Part shown: in pieces, positions 1 through 8,418 of the stretch | Numbering within the stretch: position 1 is the stretch's first letter | How the letters are laid out: each line of letters opens with the position of its first letter | Assembly (NCBI RefSeq): GCF_000336715.1 | Contig: NZ_AOMF01000134.1 | Span: forward strand, 1-54,626 | Direction of reading: 5' to 3' | Source of the DNA: Halococcus thailandensis JCM 13552 | GTDB taxonomy: Archaea; Halobacteriota; Halobacteria; Halobacteriales; Halococcaceae | Length of the DNA stretch: 54,626 nucleotides | Notes under the pieces: model-generated | Database searches by the model: none | Told to the model about the DNA's origin: nothing | Seen by the model: the letters and a program-made list of their open reading frames with translations, nothing else | Translations under genes and position numbers: made by a program

Positions 1-1877
1 GGGGACGTGTTCCCGGCCGATCCACACTGTCCGGTCCGGTTCAGGATCAGCGTGTACTGTTCGGCCCGGAAATCCTGATCGTCGCCGTAGGTGATCGTCC
101 ACGGATCGACGCCAGTCTTCAGGAGATCCAACAGCGACGTCTGAGTCCGTGGCTGTGGCCACATCGGGGGTTGCGGGCCGAACTCGGCTGCCACAGTGTA
201 GTTGTACTGTCCGGTGAGCAGGCTCCGCACGTGTTCGGCCCGTTTCGGTCTCGGCGATCTGGGCGGCAGTCCACGTCTGTACCCGTCGGCGACCTGTTTC
301 TGATTCCCAGAGTCCGCTCGGATCGGACTCGCGGTACCGAGATGGACGAGATCCCAGTAGGTGAGCTGGATGAACTCCGGACACCGGGTCGAGAGGTTGT
401 TCATCCACTGGATGCGCGTCGGTGGGTCGGAACCCGCCGTCATCCGCGCTTTGCGATAGCTGTTGATCTGCATGTCGCGGGGGAACGTCGCATCCCTGAA
501 CCGCGACCGATACACCTCCATCGTCGCGTTGTCGGGCGCGTTCGTATTCAGCCACTCCGCCGCTTCGTCACGCGGTGTGGTGGCGTAGTGAAGGTCGCCG
601 ACACCGGCATACGCGCTGCTCGTGACGAACAGCACTGCGACGAGCGCCCACATGATGCGCTGGCTGTGACCGCGAAGGCGCGAGAGTGCGGCTGCGAGCA
701 AGAGTGCAAGCAGCGGAAACGTGAGGAGGAGGTGATGCAGACGTACGTAGCCCCACCGAGAGTACACGAGGAGATACATCCCGAGCCCGACGAGCAACAG
801 TATCGTCGCATCCGCCTCGATCGACCGCTCGCGCAGGCGACCGATCGCCGCCGCTATGCCACCGATCGCGCCGACGAACAACGGAAGTCCGAGACCGTTG
901 AGATAGCCGCGCACCAGCCACCACCAGCTCGGCGCGACCGGTGCAGCCACACCGACCGATCGCGAACCGCCGCCGGCAACCCGCTCGATGAGCACCTCGG
1001 GACCGGCAGCGAGCACCTCGGGAAATCCGACGACGATCGCTCCTGCGCCGCATGCGATCGCCATGACCAACAGTCGTGGTTGCAAGAGTGCGTCGCGCGG
1101 GTTCACGCCCGGTCTCCGCGCTCGCAGGATGTACGCGAGACCGAGGAGTATGACGCTCGTTCCGGCAGTGAGTTTGAACGCGATGGCGATCCCGCCCGCT
1201 ATACAGCCGGCAAGATAGACCGCCTTGTCGCCCGTCTCGATGTATCGGAGCGCGAGGTAGAACACGAGCAGGAGGAAAAACAACGCCGGGATGTCCTCGC
1301 TGACCTCGTGGGCCATGATGAGAAATCCCCACGTCAGCGAGAGCAACACGGCTGCCAGCCGTCCGGTCGTCCGATCGCGCATCGCCCTTCCGAGACGGTA
1401 GGTAAGGTAGACACAGCCGATCGCGAGCACGACGGTGAGCAGCCGCGCGAAAAACAGACTCCCTGTCCAGATCCATTCGGGGGTACCGGTGCGAAACTGC
1501 CAGAGACCGACTGTTCGAAGCTGCGGATTGAACTCGACGAACGCGTCGAGCTGTCCCGTCACGAGCGCGACGATCGCGACCGGAAGCACGGCGAGCAGAT
1601 TCACGTAGAGCGTCGCCCCAGCTGGCTGCTGTGCCAGGATCGCCGGTCGAATCGCACTGAATCCGGGGTCGTCGACGACGGTGCCGACCGCCGCGAGCGC
1701 GTCGATGAGCCGCCAGCGCTCGTCGATCGTCGCGAACTCGGGAATCCCGTGCCAGAACCAGAATCCAGCGAGTACCGTCGCCAGGAGGAGAATGTATCGA
1801 AGATAAGGGTCGGTCGTGAGATCGTCGCCGACTCGCTTTTTCGCGCGACCCAGCAGTCCACCGCCGATTCCTCGCAT
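1..1877 (-). CDS. GT-C fold membrane glycosyltransferase (ArnT/PMT, GT39-like), 3' end cut by window
   Basis: The reading frame is open from the ATG at 1877 to the left edge, so the C-terminus is missing. The protein is a polytopic membrane protein. The first transmembrane segment (about residues 25-43) is followed by TIDERWRLIDAL, which carries the acidic DE motif of the first external loop in lipid-sugar-dependent GT-C transferases. About ten more hydrophobic segments follow, then a soluble domain (PEFIQLTYWDLVHLG region) outside the membrane. Family members move a sugar from a polyprenyl- or dolichyl-phosphate carrier to a lipid or protein acceptor at the outer face of the membrane. A TATA-like TTTAATA lies 27 bases upstream, suggesting a leaderless mRNA. 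The neighbouring rhamnose genes suggest a role in surface-glycan assembly; the sugar and acceptor are unknown. Confidence 0.8.
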   Translation of the reverse strand, partial: MRGIGGGLLGRAKKRVGDDLTTDPYLRYILLLATVLAGFWFWHGIPEFATIDERWRLIDALAAVGTVVDDPGFSAIRPAILAQQPAGATLYVNLLAVLPVAIVALVTGQLDAFVEFNPQLRTVGLWQFRTGTPEWIWTGSLFFARLLTVVLAIGCVYLTYRLGRAMRDRTTGRLAAVLLSLTWGFLIMAHEVSEDIPALFFLLLVFYLALRYIETGDKAVYLAGCIAGGIAIAFKLTAGTSVILLGLAYILRARRPGVNPRDALLQPRLLVMAIACGAGAIVVGFPEVLAAGPEVLIERVAGGGSRSVGVAAPVAPSWWWLVRGYLNGLGLPLFVGAIGGIAAAIGRLRERSIEADATILLLVGLGMYLLVYSRWGYVRLHHLLLTFPLLALLLAAALSRLRGHSQRIMWALVAVLFVTSSAYAGVGDLHYATTPRDEAAEWLNTNAPDNATMEVYRSRFRDATFPRDMQINSYRKARMTAGSDPPTRIQWMNNLSTRCPEFIQLTYWDLVHLGTASPIRADSGNQKQVADGYRRGLPPRSPRPKRAEHVRSLLTGQYNYTVAAEFGPQPPMWPQPRTQTSLLDLLKTGVDPWTITYGDDQDFRAEQYTLILNRTGQCGSAGNTS

Positions 1878-1899
1878 TGACTCGGCTTACGCGCAATCC

Positions 1900-1908
1900 G
1901 TATTAAAA
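1900..1908 (-). promoter_or_regulatory. TATA box of the GT-C glycosyltransferase
   Basis: On the minus strand CTTTTAATA is centred about 27 bases before the ATG at 1877. That is the usual TATA-to-start distance in archaea, so transcription should begin at or next to the start codon. Confidence 0.5.
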
Positions 1909-2051
1909 GAAGGCCATCCGGTCACGACGACGGTCGGCTACTCGACCGTTCTGCACTCGGCACCCCAAATCGGATGGATGGTTGTCGTTGTGCGCGATCG
2001 TGGCTGCAAGGAACCGCCGCTCCTATTACCTCGCTCGTCGTGTCGCCGGCA

Positions 2052-3128
2052 ATGAAAGGCGTACTTCTCGCCGGAGGCAAGGGTACCCGCCTCCGACCGA
2101 TCACACATACCGGCCCGAAACAGCTGGTACCGGTGGCGAACAAGCCCGTCATCCAGTACGCCATCGAAGACCTCAAAGACGCTGGCATCACCGATATCGG
2201 CGTCATCCTCGGGAACAAGGGACGCGAGGCGATCCAGGACTACCTCGGTGACGGTGCCGACTTCGGGGTCGATATCACGTATATCGTACAGGGCGATCCG
2301 CTCGGGCTCGCCCACGCGGTCGGCTGTGCGCGCGAGTTCGTCGACGGCGACGATTTCGTCGTCTATCTCGGCGACAACATGCTCAAACAGGGCATCTCCG
2401 GTCTCGTCGAGAGCTTCGAGCGCGGCCAGTACGATGCGGGTATCGCCCTCCAGTCGGTCGCGGAGCCGGAACAGTTCGGCGTTGCCGACGTCGATGCGAA
2501 CGGCGACGTCACGCGACTCGTCGAAAAGCCCGACGACCCCCCGAGCGATCTCGCGCTCATCGGCGTCTACGTGTTTTCACCGGTCGTCTTCGACGCCATC
2601 GAACGACTCGAACCGTCGTGGCGTGGCGAGTACGAGATCACCGAGGCCATCGGAACGCTGCTCGACGACGGCTGTGCGATCGACTCGCTCGTCATCGAAG
2701 GCTGGTGGAAGGATACCGGTAAGCCGGCCGACGTGCTCGAAGCGAATCGGTTGGTGCTCGACGACCGGCGGGACGAGACGCCGACGATCGATGGCGAGAG
2801 CGACGCGGAGACCACCGGCTATCTCGATGTTCACGACACGGCGACAATCGAAGCGGGGGCGGTCGTTCGTGGTCCGGTATCCATCGGCGCGGACACGTCG
2901 ATCGAGGCCGGTGCCTACGTCGGGCCGTACACCTCGATCGGCCCGAACTCGACCCTGCGGAACGTCCATATCGAAAACAGCGTGATCGTGGGTGACTCGT
3001 CCATCGCGACCGATGGCAAGATCGTCGACAGTCTCATCGGCCGTGGCACGTCGATCGGCAGTGCCGACGGACTGCTTCCCGAGGGTCGCCGGCTGGTCGT
3101 CGGCGAGAACTCGAATCTCGATCTCTGA
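2052..3128 (+). CDS. rmlA: glucose-1-phosphate thymidylyltransferase (long archaeal form)
   Basis: RmlA makes dTDP-glucose from dTTP and glucose 1-phosphate, the first step of dTDP-L-rhamnose synthesis. The N-terminus has the nucleotidyltransferase signature LLAGGKGTRLRPIT (residues 5-18), followed by the PKQLVPVANKP segment, GDN, VEKP and GWWKDTG. Residues from about 245 on form left-handed beta-helix hexapeptide repeats (DTATIEAGAVVRGPVSIGAD and onward), giving 358 residues, as in the long archaeal and actinobacterial forms rather than the about 290-residue enteric RmlA. The ATG at 2052 is chosen because the GGKGTR motif must sit close to the N-terminus; a weak TATTA lies about 26 bases upstream. 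It is followed convergently by rmlD. Confidence 0.93.
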   Translation: MKGVLLAGGKGTRLRPITHTGPKQLVPVANKPVIQYAIEDLKDAGITDIGVILGNKGREAIQDYLGDGADFGVDITYIVQGDPLGLAHAVGCAREFVDGDDFVVYLGDNMLKQGISGLVESFERGQYDAGIALQSVAEPEQFGVADVDANGDVTRLVEKPDDPPSDLALIGVYVFSPVVFDAIERLEPSWRGEYEITEAIGTLLDDGCAIDSLVIEGWWKDTGKPADVLEANRLVLDDRRDETPTIDGESDAETTGYLDVHDTATIEAGAVVRGPVSIGADTSIEAGAYVGPYTSIGPNSTLRNVHIENSVIVGDSSIATDGKIVDSLIGRGTSIGSADGLLPEGRRLVVGENSNLDL

Positions 3129-3191
3129 GATCGCGTTCCGTGTCCGATCCGTCTCGCACTGAACCACCGATATCACACGGGGCGCTGGGAA

Positions 3192-4097
3192 TCATAGCGC
3201 ATCGGCGATCGCGTCGAGGTCGTCGGCGAGCGGTGGCTGGTCACGGTCGAGCACGTGTTCGACCTTCTCGACGTCGAGACAGGTGTGCAGCGGTCGCGTT
3301 GCGGCACGGTCGACGGCCGACTGTGAGCCTTCGGCCAACAGTTCCACCGGCACGTCCAGAGAGCGTGACGCAGCGAGTCGCTCCCTGATTCGCTCGCCGA
3401 ATTCGTACGGCGTGATACACGATCGACTGGCGATATGCACCGTCCCCGTGACGTCGGCTGCAAGGAGATCGATCAGCGTTGTGGCCGCCTGCCCGGCCCT
3501 GCTCGGCGTCACGGTCTGGTCCGCAAACAGCGGGATCGACTCTCCTTTTCGGAGCTGATCGCTGACCCACGCCGGAAAGCCGGTGAGTGTACCCGTGGCA
3601 CCGTGGGTTCCGTAGATAAACGAAAGCCGGGCGAGGAGAGCTCCATCGTGGGCCTTTTCGACAGTTCGCTCGCCAGTGAGTTTCGACTCGCCATACACCT
3701 GTTGTGGGCTCGTCGGTGCGGACTCGGTGTATCTCCGTTCGGCGTTCCCGTCGAACACGTAATCGGTCGAAACGTGACAGAACGCGAGTTCTCGGTCGGC
3801 ACAGACACGCGCCAGCTCACCGGGTGCCGCCCCGTTAACGGCGTGGGCGTGCTCCGGATTCCGTTCACAGCCGTCCACATCGGTCATGGCCGCACAGTTG
3901 AGAACGGCATCGAACTCGTGTGCATCGAGTATCGTGGTGAACCGATCAGTGTCCCGGATATCCAACTCGTGTAGCGGGACGTCGAACGCGGGCTCGGTCG
4001 CGTGATACGTTCCGGCACACTCCCAGTCGCGCGCAAGCGCTTTCGCGATCACATTGCTGCCGAGCAGTCCGTTCGCCCCAACGACGAGCAGCTGCAT
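3192..4097 (-). CDS. rmlD: dTDP-4-dehydrorhamnose reductase
   Basis: RmlD catalyses the last step of dTDP-L-rhamnose synthesis, the NAD(P)H-dependent reduction of dTDP-4-keto-rhamnose. The 301-residue protein starts with a Rossmann motif, VVGANGLLGSNV. It carries CHVSTDYVFDG and the catalytic YGESKLTGE (Tyr-x-x-x-Lys), then a substrate domain. Length and motif order match the short-chain dehydrogenase RmlD family. It is divergent from rmlB with only 52 bases between the start codons, and the two appear to share one TATA-like core. The other rml genes lie on both sides. Confidence 0.92.
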   Translation of the reverse strand: MQLLVVGANGLLGSNVIAKALARDWECAGTYHATEPAFDVPLHELDIRDTDRFTTILDAHEFDAVLNCAAMTDVDGCERNPEHAHAVNGAAPGELARVCADRELAFCHVSTDYVFDGNAERRYTESAPTSPQQVYGESKLTGERTVEKAHDGALLARLSFIYGTHGATGTLTGFPAWVSDQLRKGESIPLFADQTVTPSRAGQAATTLIDLLAADVTGTVHIASRSCITPYEFGERIRERLAASRSLDVPVELLAEGSQSAVDRAATRPLHTCLDVEKVEHVLDRDQPPLADDLDAIADAL

Positions 4098-4118
4098 ACG
4101 CGGTACAGCCGATGAAAA

Positions 4119-4130
4119 CCTAAATACATA
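4119..4130. promoter_or_regulatory. shared divergent TATA element for rmlD and rmlB
   Basis: The only AT-rich block between the two divergent starts is CCTAAATACATA. Read forward it is a TATA box preceded by GAAAA (BRE-like), centred about 25 bases before the rmlB ATG. Read backward, TATGTATTTAGG is centred about 28 bases before the rmlD ATG. Both distances fit leaderless transcription. Confidence 0.5.
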
Positions 4131-4149
4131 CTGTCACCGACGTCCCTCC

Positions 4150-5079
4150 ATGAGCGTGCTCGTCACCGGTGGTGCAGGGTTCATCGGCTCGAACTTCGTT
4201 CGCCACCTTCTCGACGCGACGAACCGATCGGTCATCACTCTCGATGCGCTCACGTATGCCGGTTCGATGCGTCATCTCGACGATGTCCTCGACCATCCGC
4301 GCCACGATTTCGTCGAGGGCGACGTTCGGGATCGGTCGCTGATTGCGGAGCTCTTCGAGGAGGTCGATAGCGTCGTGAACTTCGCCGCCGAGTCACACGT
4401 CGACCGCTCGATCGATTCGGCCGAACCGTTCGTTGCGACGAACGTTCAGGGAACGCGGACGCTTCTCGACGCCGCACGGGATGCCGATATCGATCGATTC
4501 GTCCAAATCTCGACCGACGAAGTCTACGGCGAGATCAGCGACGGGACGTTCACCGAGACGGATCCACTCGATCCCAGAAACCCCTACGCCGCCACGAAAG
4601 CGAGTGCGGATCTGCTTGCGTTGAGCTACCACTCCACCTACGATCTGCCGGTGCTCGTCACCCGTTCGTCGAACAATTTCGGGCCACACCAGCACTCGGA
4701 GAAACTCATCCCCAAACTCATCGACCGCGCGGCACGCGGGGAGTCGCTCCCGATCTATGGCGATGGGTCGAACGTTCGCGAGTGGACCTACGTACAGGAC
4801 AACTGTCGCGCGATCCGGATGGTTCTCGACGAGGGAACGACCGGTGAGATATACAACGTCGGCAGCGGTGACGAGCGGACGAACCTCGACGTCGCTCGGA
4901 CGGTGCTCGATGCCGTGGGAGCACCCGAAACCCTCATCGAGTTCGTCGAGGATCGCCCCGGCCACGACGAGCGGTACGCACTCAATGCGAGCAAGATGGC
5001 GGCGCTCGGCTGGGAACCGGCGTGGTCGTTCGAGGAGGGTCTCGAACAAACGGTCGAACATACTGTCGGATGGAACTGA
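4150..5079 (+). CDS. rmlB: dTDP-glucose 4,6-dehydratase
   Basis: RmlB converts dTDP-glucose to dTDP-4-keto-6-deoxyglucose with bound NAD+. The protein has 309 residues. The Rossmann motif VTGGAGFIGSNF is at the very N-terminus, DALTYAG follows the second strand, STDEVYGE carries the Thr/Asp/Glu active-site set, and YAATKAS supplies the Tyr-x-x-x-Lys pair. The ATG at 4150 places the dinucleotide motif at residue 6, as in the family, and lies about 25 bases after a TATA element. It completes the rhamnose pathway with rmlA, rmlC and rmlD. Confidence 0.94.
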   Translation: MSVLVTGGAGFIGSNFVRHLLDATNRSVITLDALTYAGSMRHLDDVLDHPRHDFVEGDVRDRSLIAELFEEVDSVVNFAAESHVDRSIDSAEPFVATNVQGTRTLLDAARDADIDRFVQISTDEVYGEISDGTFTETDPLDPRNPYAATKASADLLALSYHSTYDLPVLVTRSSNNFGPHQHSEKLIPKLIDRAARGESLPIYGDGSNVREWTYVQDNCRAIRMVLDEGTTGEIYNVGSGDERTNLDVARTVLDAVGAPETLIEFVEDRPGHDERYALNASKMAALGWEPAWSFEEGLEQTVEHTVGWN

Positions 5080-5188
5080 TCGGAACCCCGCGAAGTGACA
5101 TGTCGCTCGTTGCAGCGGTGTTTCCGAATCCGCTCCTCACATACTCCCGTCCGACAGTATACTACGAGTCGTGCATCGAGACGATCCG

Positions 5189-5653
5189 TTATCCCTGAAG
5201 CGTCTCGTCCCAATCGTACGGGATCTCGTCGGTGTCGGGCGGTAGCCGCTCCTCGTCGGGGTCGTCATAGTCGTAGAGGTTCGTCGGGAAGTTGATCAGC
5301 AATGCGGAGTCGTCCCCGATCGTCTTGAACCCGTGCCAGCAATCGCCGGGGATACGGACGACTCGCTGGTTGTGCTCACCGATGACGAACGTATCGAGCT
5401 CGCCGCGCGTCGGTGACGATTCGCGATCGTCGTAGATGGCGACCTTGATGCGTCCTGTCGGACAGACGAAGTGGTCTATCTGGCCCCGATCGTGGCGGTG
5501 CCACGCGCGGACGACGCCTGGATAGCTCATCGAGTAGTAGCTCATCGCCGGATCGGGGTCGTACAGCTCCCAGTCCTCGCGGAAGATCTCGACGAGATGG
5601 CCGCGCTCGTCCGCGTTGACCTGCAGATCGCGCGCTGTCACTCCCTCTATCAT
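5189..5653 (-). CDS. rmlC: RmlC-like dTDP-4-dehydrorhamnose 3,5-epimerase
   Basis: This 154-residue cupin-type protein is smaller than classical RmlC (about 180 residues). It contains RAWHRHDRGQIDHF, which supplies the family histidines, then GRIKVAIYDDR and IPGDCWHGF, the second cupin half. It should epimerise the 4-keto sugar made by RmlB before RmlD reduces it. A GTG at 5665 in frame is an alternative start, but TATTTATA is centred 31 bases before the ATG at 5653, so a nearly leaderless message starting at the ATG is preferred. Function is inferred from the cupin signature plus the three neighbouring rml genes. It could instead be a related 3- or 5-epimerase or ketoisomerase. Confidence 0.82.
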   Translation of the reverse strand: MIEGVTARDLQVNADERGHLVEIFREDWELYDPDPAMSYYSMSYPGVVRAWHRHDRGQIDHFVCPTGRIKVAIYDDRESSPTRGELDTFVIGEHNQRVVRIPGDCWHGFKTIGDDSALLINFPTNLYDYDDPDEERLPPDTDEIPYDWDETLQG

Positions 5654-5680
5654 GGCTGTCCACACGTCTAATGCTGTGCG

Positions 5681-5688
5681 TATAAATA
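5681..5688. promoter_or_regulatory. TATA element between rmlC and the methyltransferase
   Basis: TATAAATA (TATTTATA on the other strand) is the only strong AT block between the divergent genes. It fits rmlC (31 bases to its ATG). In the forward direction it would place a transcription start near 5711, after the first possible ATG (5705) of the methyltransferase, which favours the later start at 5765. Confidence 0.5.
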
Positions 5689-5764
5689 CTCCGGAGCGAC
5701 GTCGATGAGCGTCGGCGGTCGTCGAACAGGTAGTTTCTTCTCCCTACTCGTTCGCGATAGGCCT

Positions 5765-6526
5765 ATGCCGGACGACAGCCTGCTTCGCCGCTCGCTTCGC
5801 CGGAGCGGGGTTCTCGATTGGGTTCGAACGGCGATCGACCGGTACAACCGAATCTACCGATCTCCACCGTACGACCCTCCGACCGACCACCGCGAGTTTC
5901 GTGCGGTGCGACGCCACTCGCAGGAACCAACCGATATCAGTGATCATCTCGAACGGCTGTTCGTCGAGGCGATGCAGGCTTCTCCCGACACCATCGTCGA
6001 ATGCGGCGTCCGTAGTGGCGAGTCGACGTTCGTCTTCGAGCGCGTTGCACGTCTCACTGACGCCGACGTGGTGAGCGTCGATATCGAGGCGACGTCCTAC
6101 ACCACCGACTACGACGGCTGGCAGTTCGTCAACGCCGATGATGTCGATTTCGCCGCGGCGTTCGAGGGCTGGTGTGACGAGAACGACGTCGATTCCAGCA
6201 TCGACGTCCTGTTCGTGGACACGAGTCATCGCTACGAGCACACGCTCGCCGAGATCGAGGCGTGGTTTCCCCATCTCAGCGAGAACGCAGTCGTCTTCTT
6301 TCACGACACCAACATGCAGCGGTTCTATCGACGGAAAGACCGGACGAGAGGGTTGAGTCCGATCGCGGACCGGGGCGTCATCCGAGCGATCGAGGACCAC
6401 TTCGACTGTGATCTCGACGAAACCGAGTCGTTCGTCACTGTCCTGGATGACTTCGTCTTCGAACAGTATCCGTATTGTAGTGGCCTCGCCGTCCTCCGAA
6501 AGTTCGATTCGACGGCGGCTCCGTAG
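5765..6526 (+). CDS. class I SAM-dependent methyltransferase (Methyltransf_24-like)
   Basis: The protein has 253 residues. A helical N-terminus is followed by the SAM-binding motif I, TIVECGVRSGESTFVFERVA, an acidic strand-2 end (VVSVDIEA) and DVLFVDTSHRYEHTLAEIEA, then HLSENAVVFFHDTN. This pattern is typical of the CmcI/Methyltransf_24 group found in polysaccharide and O-antigen loci, where they methylate sugars. An in-frame ATG at 5705 would add 20 residues. The ATG at 5765 is preferred because the upstream TATA box would start transcription near 5711. Placement directly after the rhamnose genes suggests methylation of the same glycan; the substrate is not determined. Confidence 0.8.
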   Translation: MPDDSLLRRSLRRSGVLDWVRTAIDRYNRIYRSPPYDPPTDHREFRAVRRHSQEPTDISDHLERLFVEAMQASPDTIVECGVRSGESTFVFERVARLTDADVVSVDIEATSYTTDYDGWQFVNADDVDFAAAFEGWCDENDVDSSIDVLFVDTSHRYEHTLAEIEAWFPHLSENAVVFFHDTNMQRFYRRKDRTRGLSPIADRGVIRAIEDHFDCDLDETESFVTVLDDFVFEQYPYCSGLAVLRKFDSTAAP

Positions 6527-6618
6527 ATCGTCTTCCGTCCGATCTTCGAGACCGAAATCGATGGTCGGATTGTTTCCATCTAGAAAGAACCATCACGGGC
6601 GGCGGTAGTGATGTTCGT

Positions 6619-7422
6619 ATGGCTCTCAGATCGTATGTAACCGGTGCAGGCCGACTCTACCGTCGCGACGGGTTCGATTCGGTCTTTCGCCGCGGTCTCG
6701 AAAAGGTCGAACGGGACGTGGGCAACGCACTCCCCGCCATCGGCGATACCCTCTGTCGAGCGCTGTCCGTCCGAGAGCTGCGTGGCTACCAGGCGTCCGA
6801 GGACGACCTCACCGACGTCATCGACACGGCGTACGACTATCGCGGCTACGGTGCGTATCGATCCATCGAGCCGATGCAGATCCGTTCGGAGTTCCGGAAC
6901 TTCGTCGAAGCGGTCGCTGCCAGCGATCCCGAGACGGTGTGTGAGATCGGCACCGCCCGTGGCGGGAGCTACTACGTGTGGGCGCAGTATCTCGCTGCCA
7001 CGAACTACCTCAGCATCGACCTTCCTGGCGGCCGTTTCGGCGGCGGACACTCGCTCAGACGTGCCGAGTTCCTTCGTGACGTCTGTGATCGCCCGGATAT
7101 CGACCAGGCGTTTCTCCGCGGCGATTCCCACTCGCCGGCGACTGTCCGCCACGTCGAGGAGCTCCTCGACGGTGATACCATCGACTTCCTGTTTATCGAC
7201 GGCGATCATACCTACGCTGGTGTCAAAGACGACTTCGAGCGGTATTCACCGTTCGTCGCCGACGGCGGGCTCATCGCGTTCCACGATATCGTCACTATCG
7301 ACCACGACCCCGACTGCGAGGTCGACCGATTCTGGCGCGAACTCCGTGAGGAGTACGAGACGACCGAGATCGTTGCCGATCCACAGCAGGATCGCGGCGG
7401 CGTCGGTCTCGTTCACTGGTGA
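6619..7422 (+). CDS. CmcI-family SAM-dependent methyltransferase
   Basis: The 267-residue protein has motif I as VCEIGTARGGSYYVWAQYL, then YLSIDLPGGRFGGG, and DFLFIDGDHTYAGVKDDFE followed by DGGLIAFHDIV. These are the hallmarks of the cephalosporin-hydroxylase-like (CmcI) methyltransferases that accompany rhamnosyltransferases in bacterial and archaeal glycan loci. It follows the first methyltransferase on the same strand with a 92-base gap and is probably co-transcribed. It likely O-methylates a sugar of the same glycan. It ends 27 bases before the convergent GT2 gene. Confidence 0.82.
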   Translation: MALRSYVTGAGRLYRRDGFDSVFRRGLEKVERDVGNALPAIGDTLCRALSVRELRGYQASEDDLTDVIDTAYDYRGYGAYRSIEPMQIRSEFRNFVEAVAASDPETVCEIGTARGGSYYVWAQYLAATNYLSIDLPGGRFGGGHSLRRAEFLRDVCDRPDIDQAFLRGDSHSPATVRHVEELLDGDTIDFLFIDGDHTYAGVKDDFERYSPFVADGGLIAFHDIVTIDHDPDCEVDRFWRELREEYETTEIVADPQQDRGGVGLVHW

Positions 7423-7449
7423 CGAGTCCATCGCTGTCGCCAATACTGG

Positions 7450-8310
7450 TCACGATACGGACGTCGCATCGCGGAACGCGTCGGCCGAACGAGGGTAGGC
7501 AGTGCAGTAGATCACCAGCGGATTGAGAACGATACTGGCGGCTGCAACGACGACCGGCAGCAGTGAATCGGTGTTTTTCCGATGTACGACGACCCGAGCC
7601 CGGATCATCTTCGCCAAGGTGACGAAATTTTGAATGCTTGGGACGTACATATCGTCGTTGTCCGGGTGGATCGAGTGTGTATCCAGTATCGCTCGCATCG
7701 GTACGCCGGCATCGGCGAGCCGCAACGACAGATCGACGTCCTCGACGCGCAGCGGCATCGCCGGATCGAACACCTGCCCCGAAAGCACGTTCCGATATAT
7801 CTCTCGGGGAACGATCACGCCATCACCGGGAACGTAGTTCACCGCAGCATCCCCGGACAGCGAATCGACGCGATACGGGAGCGTAAATCGATACCGGGAG
7901 AGGAGGCGTACGCACGTTCGTTCGGAGGACACACGGTAGTTGCGCCGGGCCGTCGTCCATACCGCGTCCGGCGTGACCCGCTCGGAAAGCGTCCGCAAGT
8001 ATCCGTCGGGGAACAGCGTATCGTGATTGTAACAGCAGATATACTGCCCATCGCTTTCGCGGATGCCTCGGTTGATACCGCGGCTGAAGCCACGATTTTG
8101 CTCGTTTTCGACTATCCGTACCGAATCGTCCCCCGAGTAGGCGTTCCGAAGCAGCTGTAGCGTGTCGTCCTGGCTGTTGTTGTCCACGACGACGACCTCG
8201 TAGTCGGTGAACGACTGCTGCTCGACCGATTCGAGCGTCCGGAGGATCGCCTCTCCCGCGTTCCACGTGAGAAATACGAGCGAGAACAGCGGCCGCGAGT
8301 CCGTCTCCAT
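7450..8310 (-). CDS. GT2-family glycosyltransferase
   Basis: The protein has 286 residues with an N-terminal GT-A nucleotide-sugar fold. It shows FSLVFLTWNAGEAILRTLES, VVVVDNNSQDDT, NRGFSRGINRG and YICCYNHDT (in place of a classical DxD). A later acidic motif, LRVEDVDLSLRLADAG, matches the ED motif of rhamnosyltransferase-type GT2 enzymes. A C-terminal hydrophobic stretch (LLPVVVAAASIVLNPLVIY) may attach it to the membrane. The ATG at 8310 is used; a GTG one codon earlier is possible. The rml context makes a rhamnosyltransferase plausible but unproven. Confidence 0.85.
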   Translation of the reverse strand: METDSRPLFSLVFLTWNAGEAILRTLESVEQQSFTDYEVVVVDNNSQDDTLQLLRNAYSGDDSVRIVENEQNRGFSRGINRGIRESDGQYICCYNHDTLFPDGYLRTLSERVTPDAVWTTARRNYRVSSERTCVRLLSRYRFTLPYRVDSLSGDAAVNYVPGDGVIVPREIYRNVLSGQVFDPAMPLRVEDVDLSLRLADAGVPMRAILDTHSIHPDNDDMYVPSIQNFVTLAKMIRARVVVHRKNTDSLLPVVVAAASIVLNPLVIYCTAYPRSADAFRDATSVS

Positions 8311-8418
8311 CACTGGTTTGTTGGTTGACAGCGCATTGGTGAAACGGTCATGGATCGTGGCTTCGTTCCATCGAGATTGCTATCAGACTGACGGCCCAGT
8401 CGTTTCGGTCACGCTCGT

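Noticed and set aside
171-1880. 569-codon open frame on the plus strand
   Set aside because: It is antisense to the GT-C glycosyltransferase; its product is Arg/Asp/Glu-rich without any domain, typical of GC-rich shadow frames.
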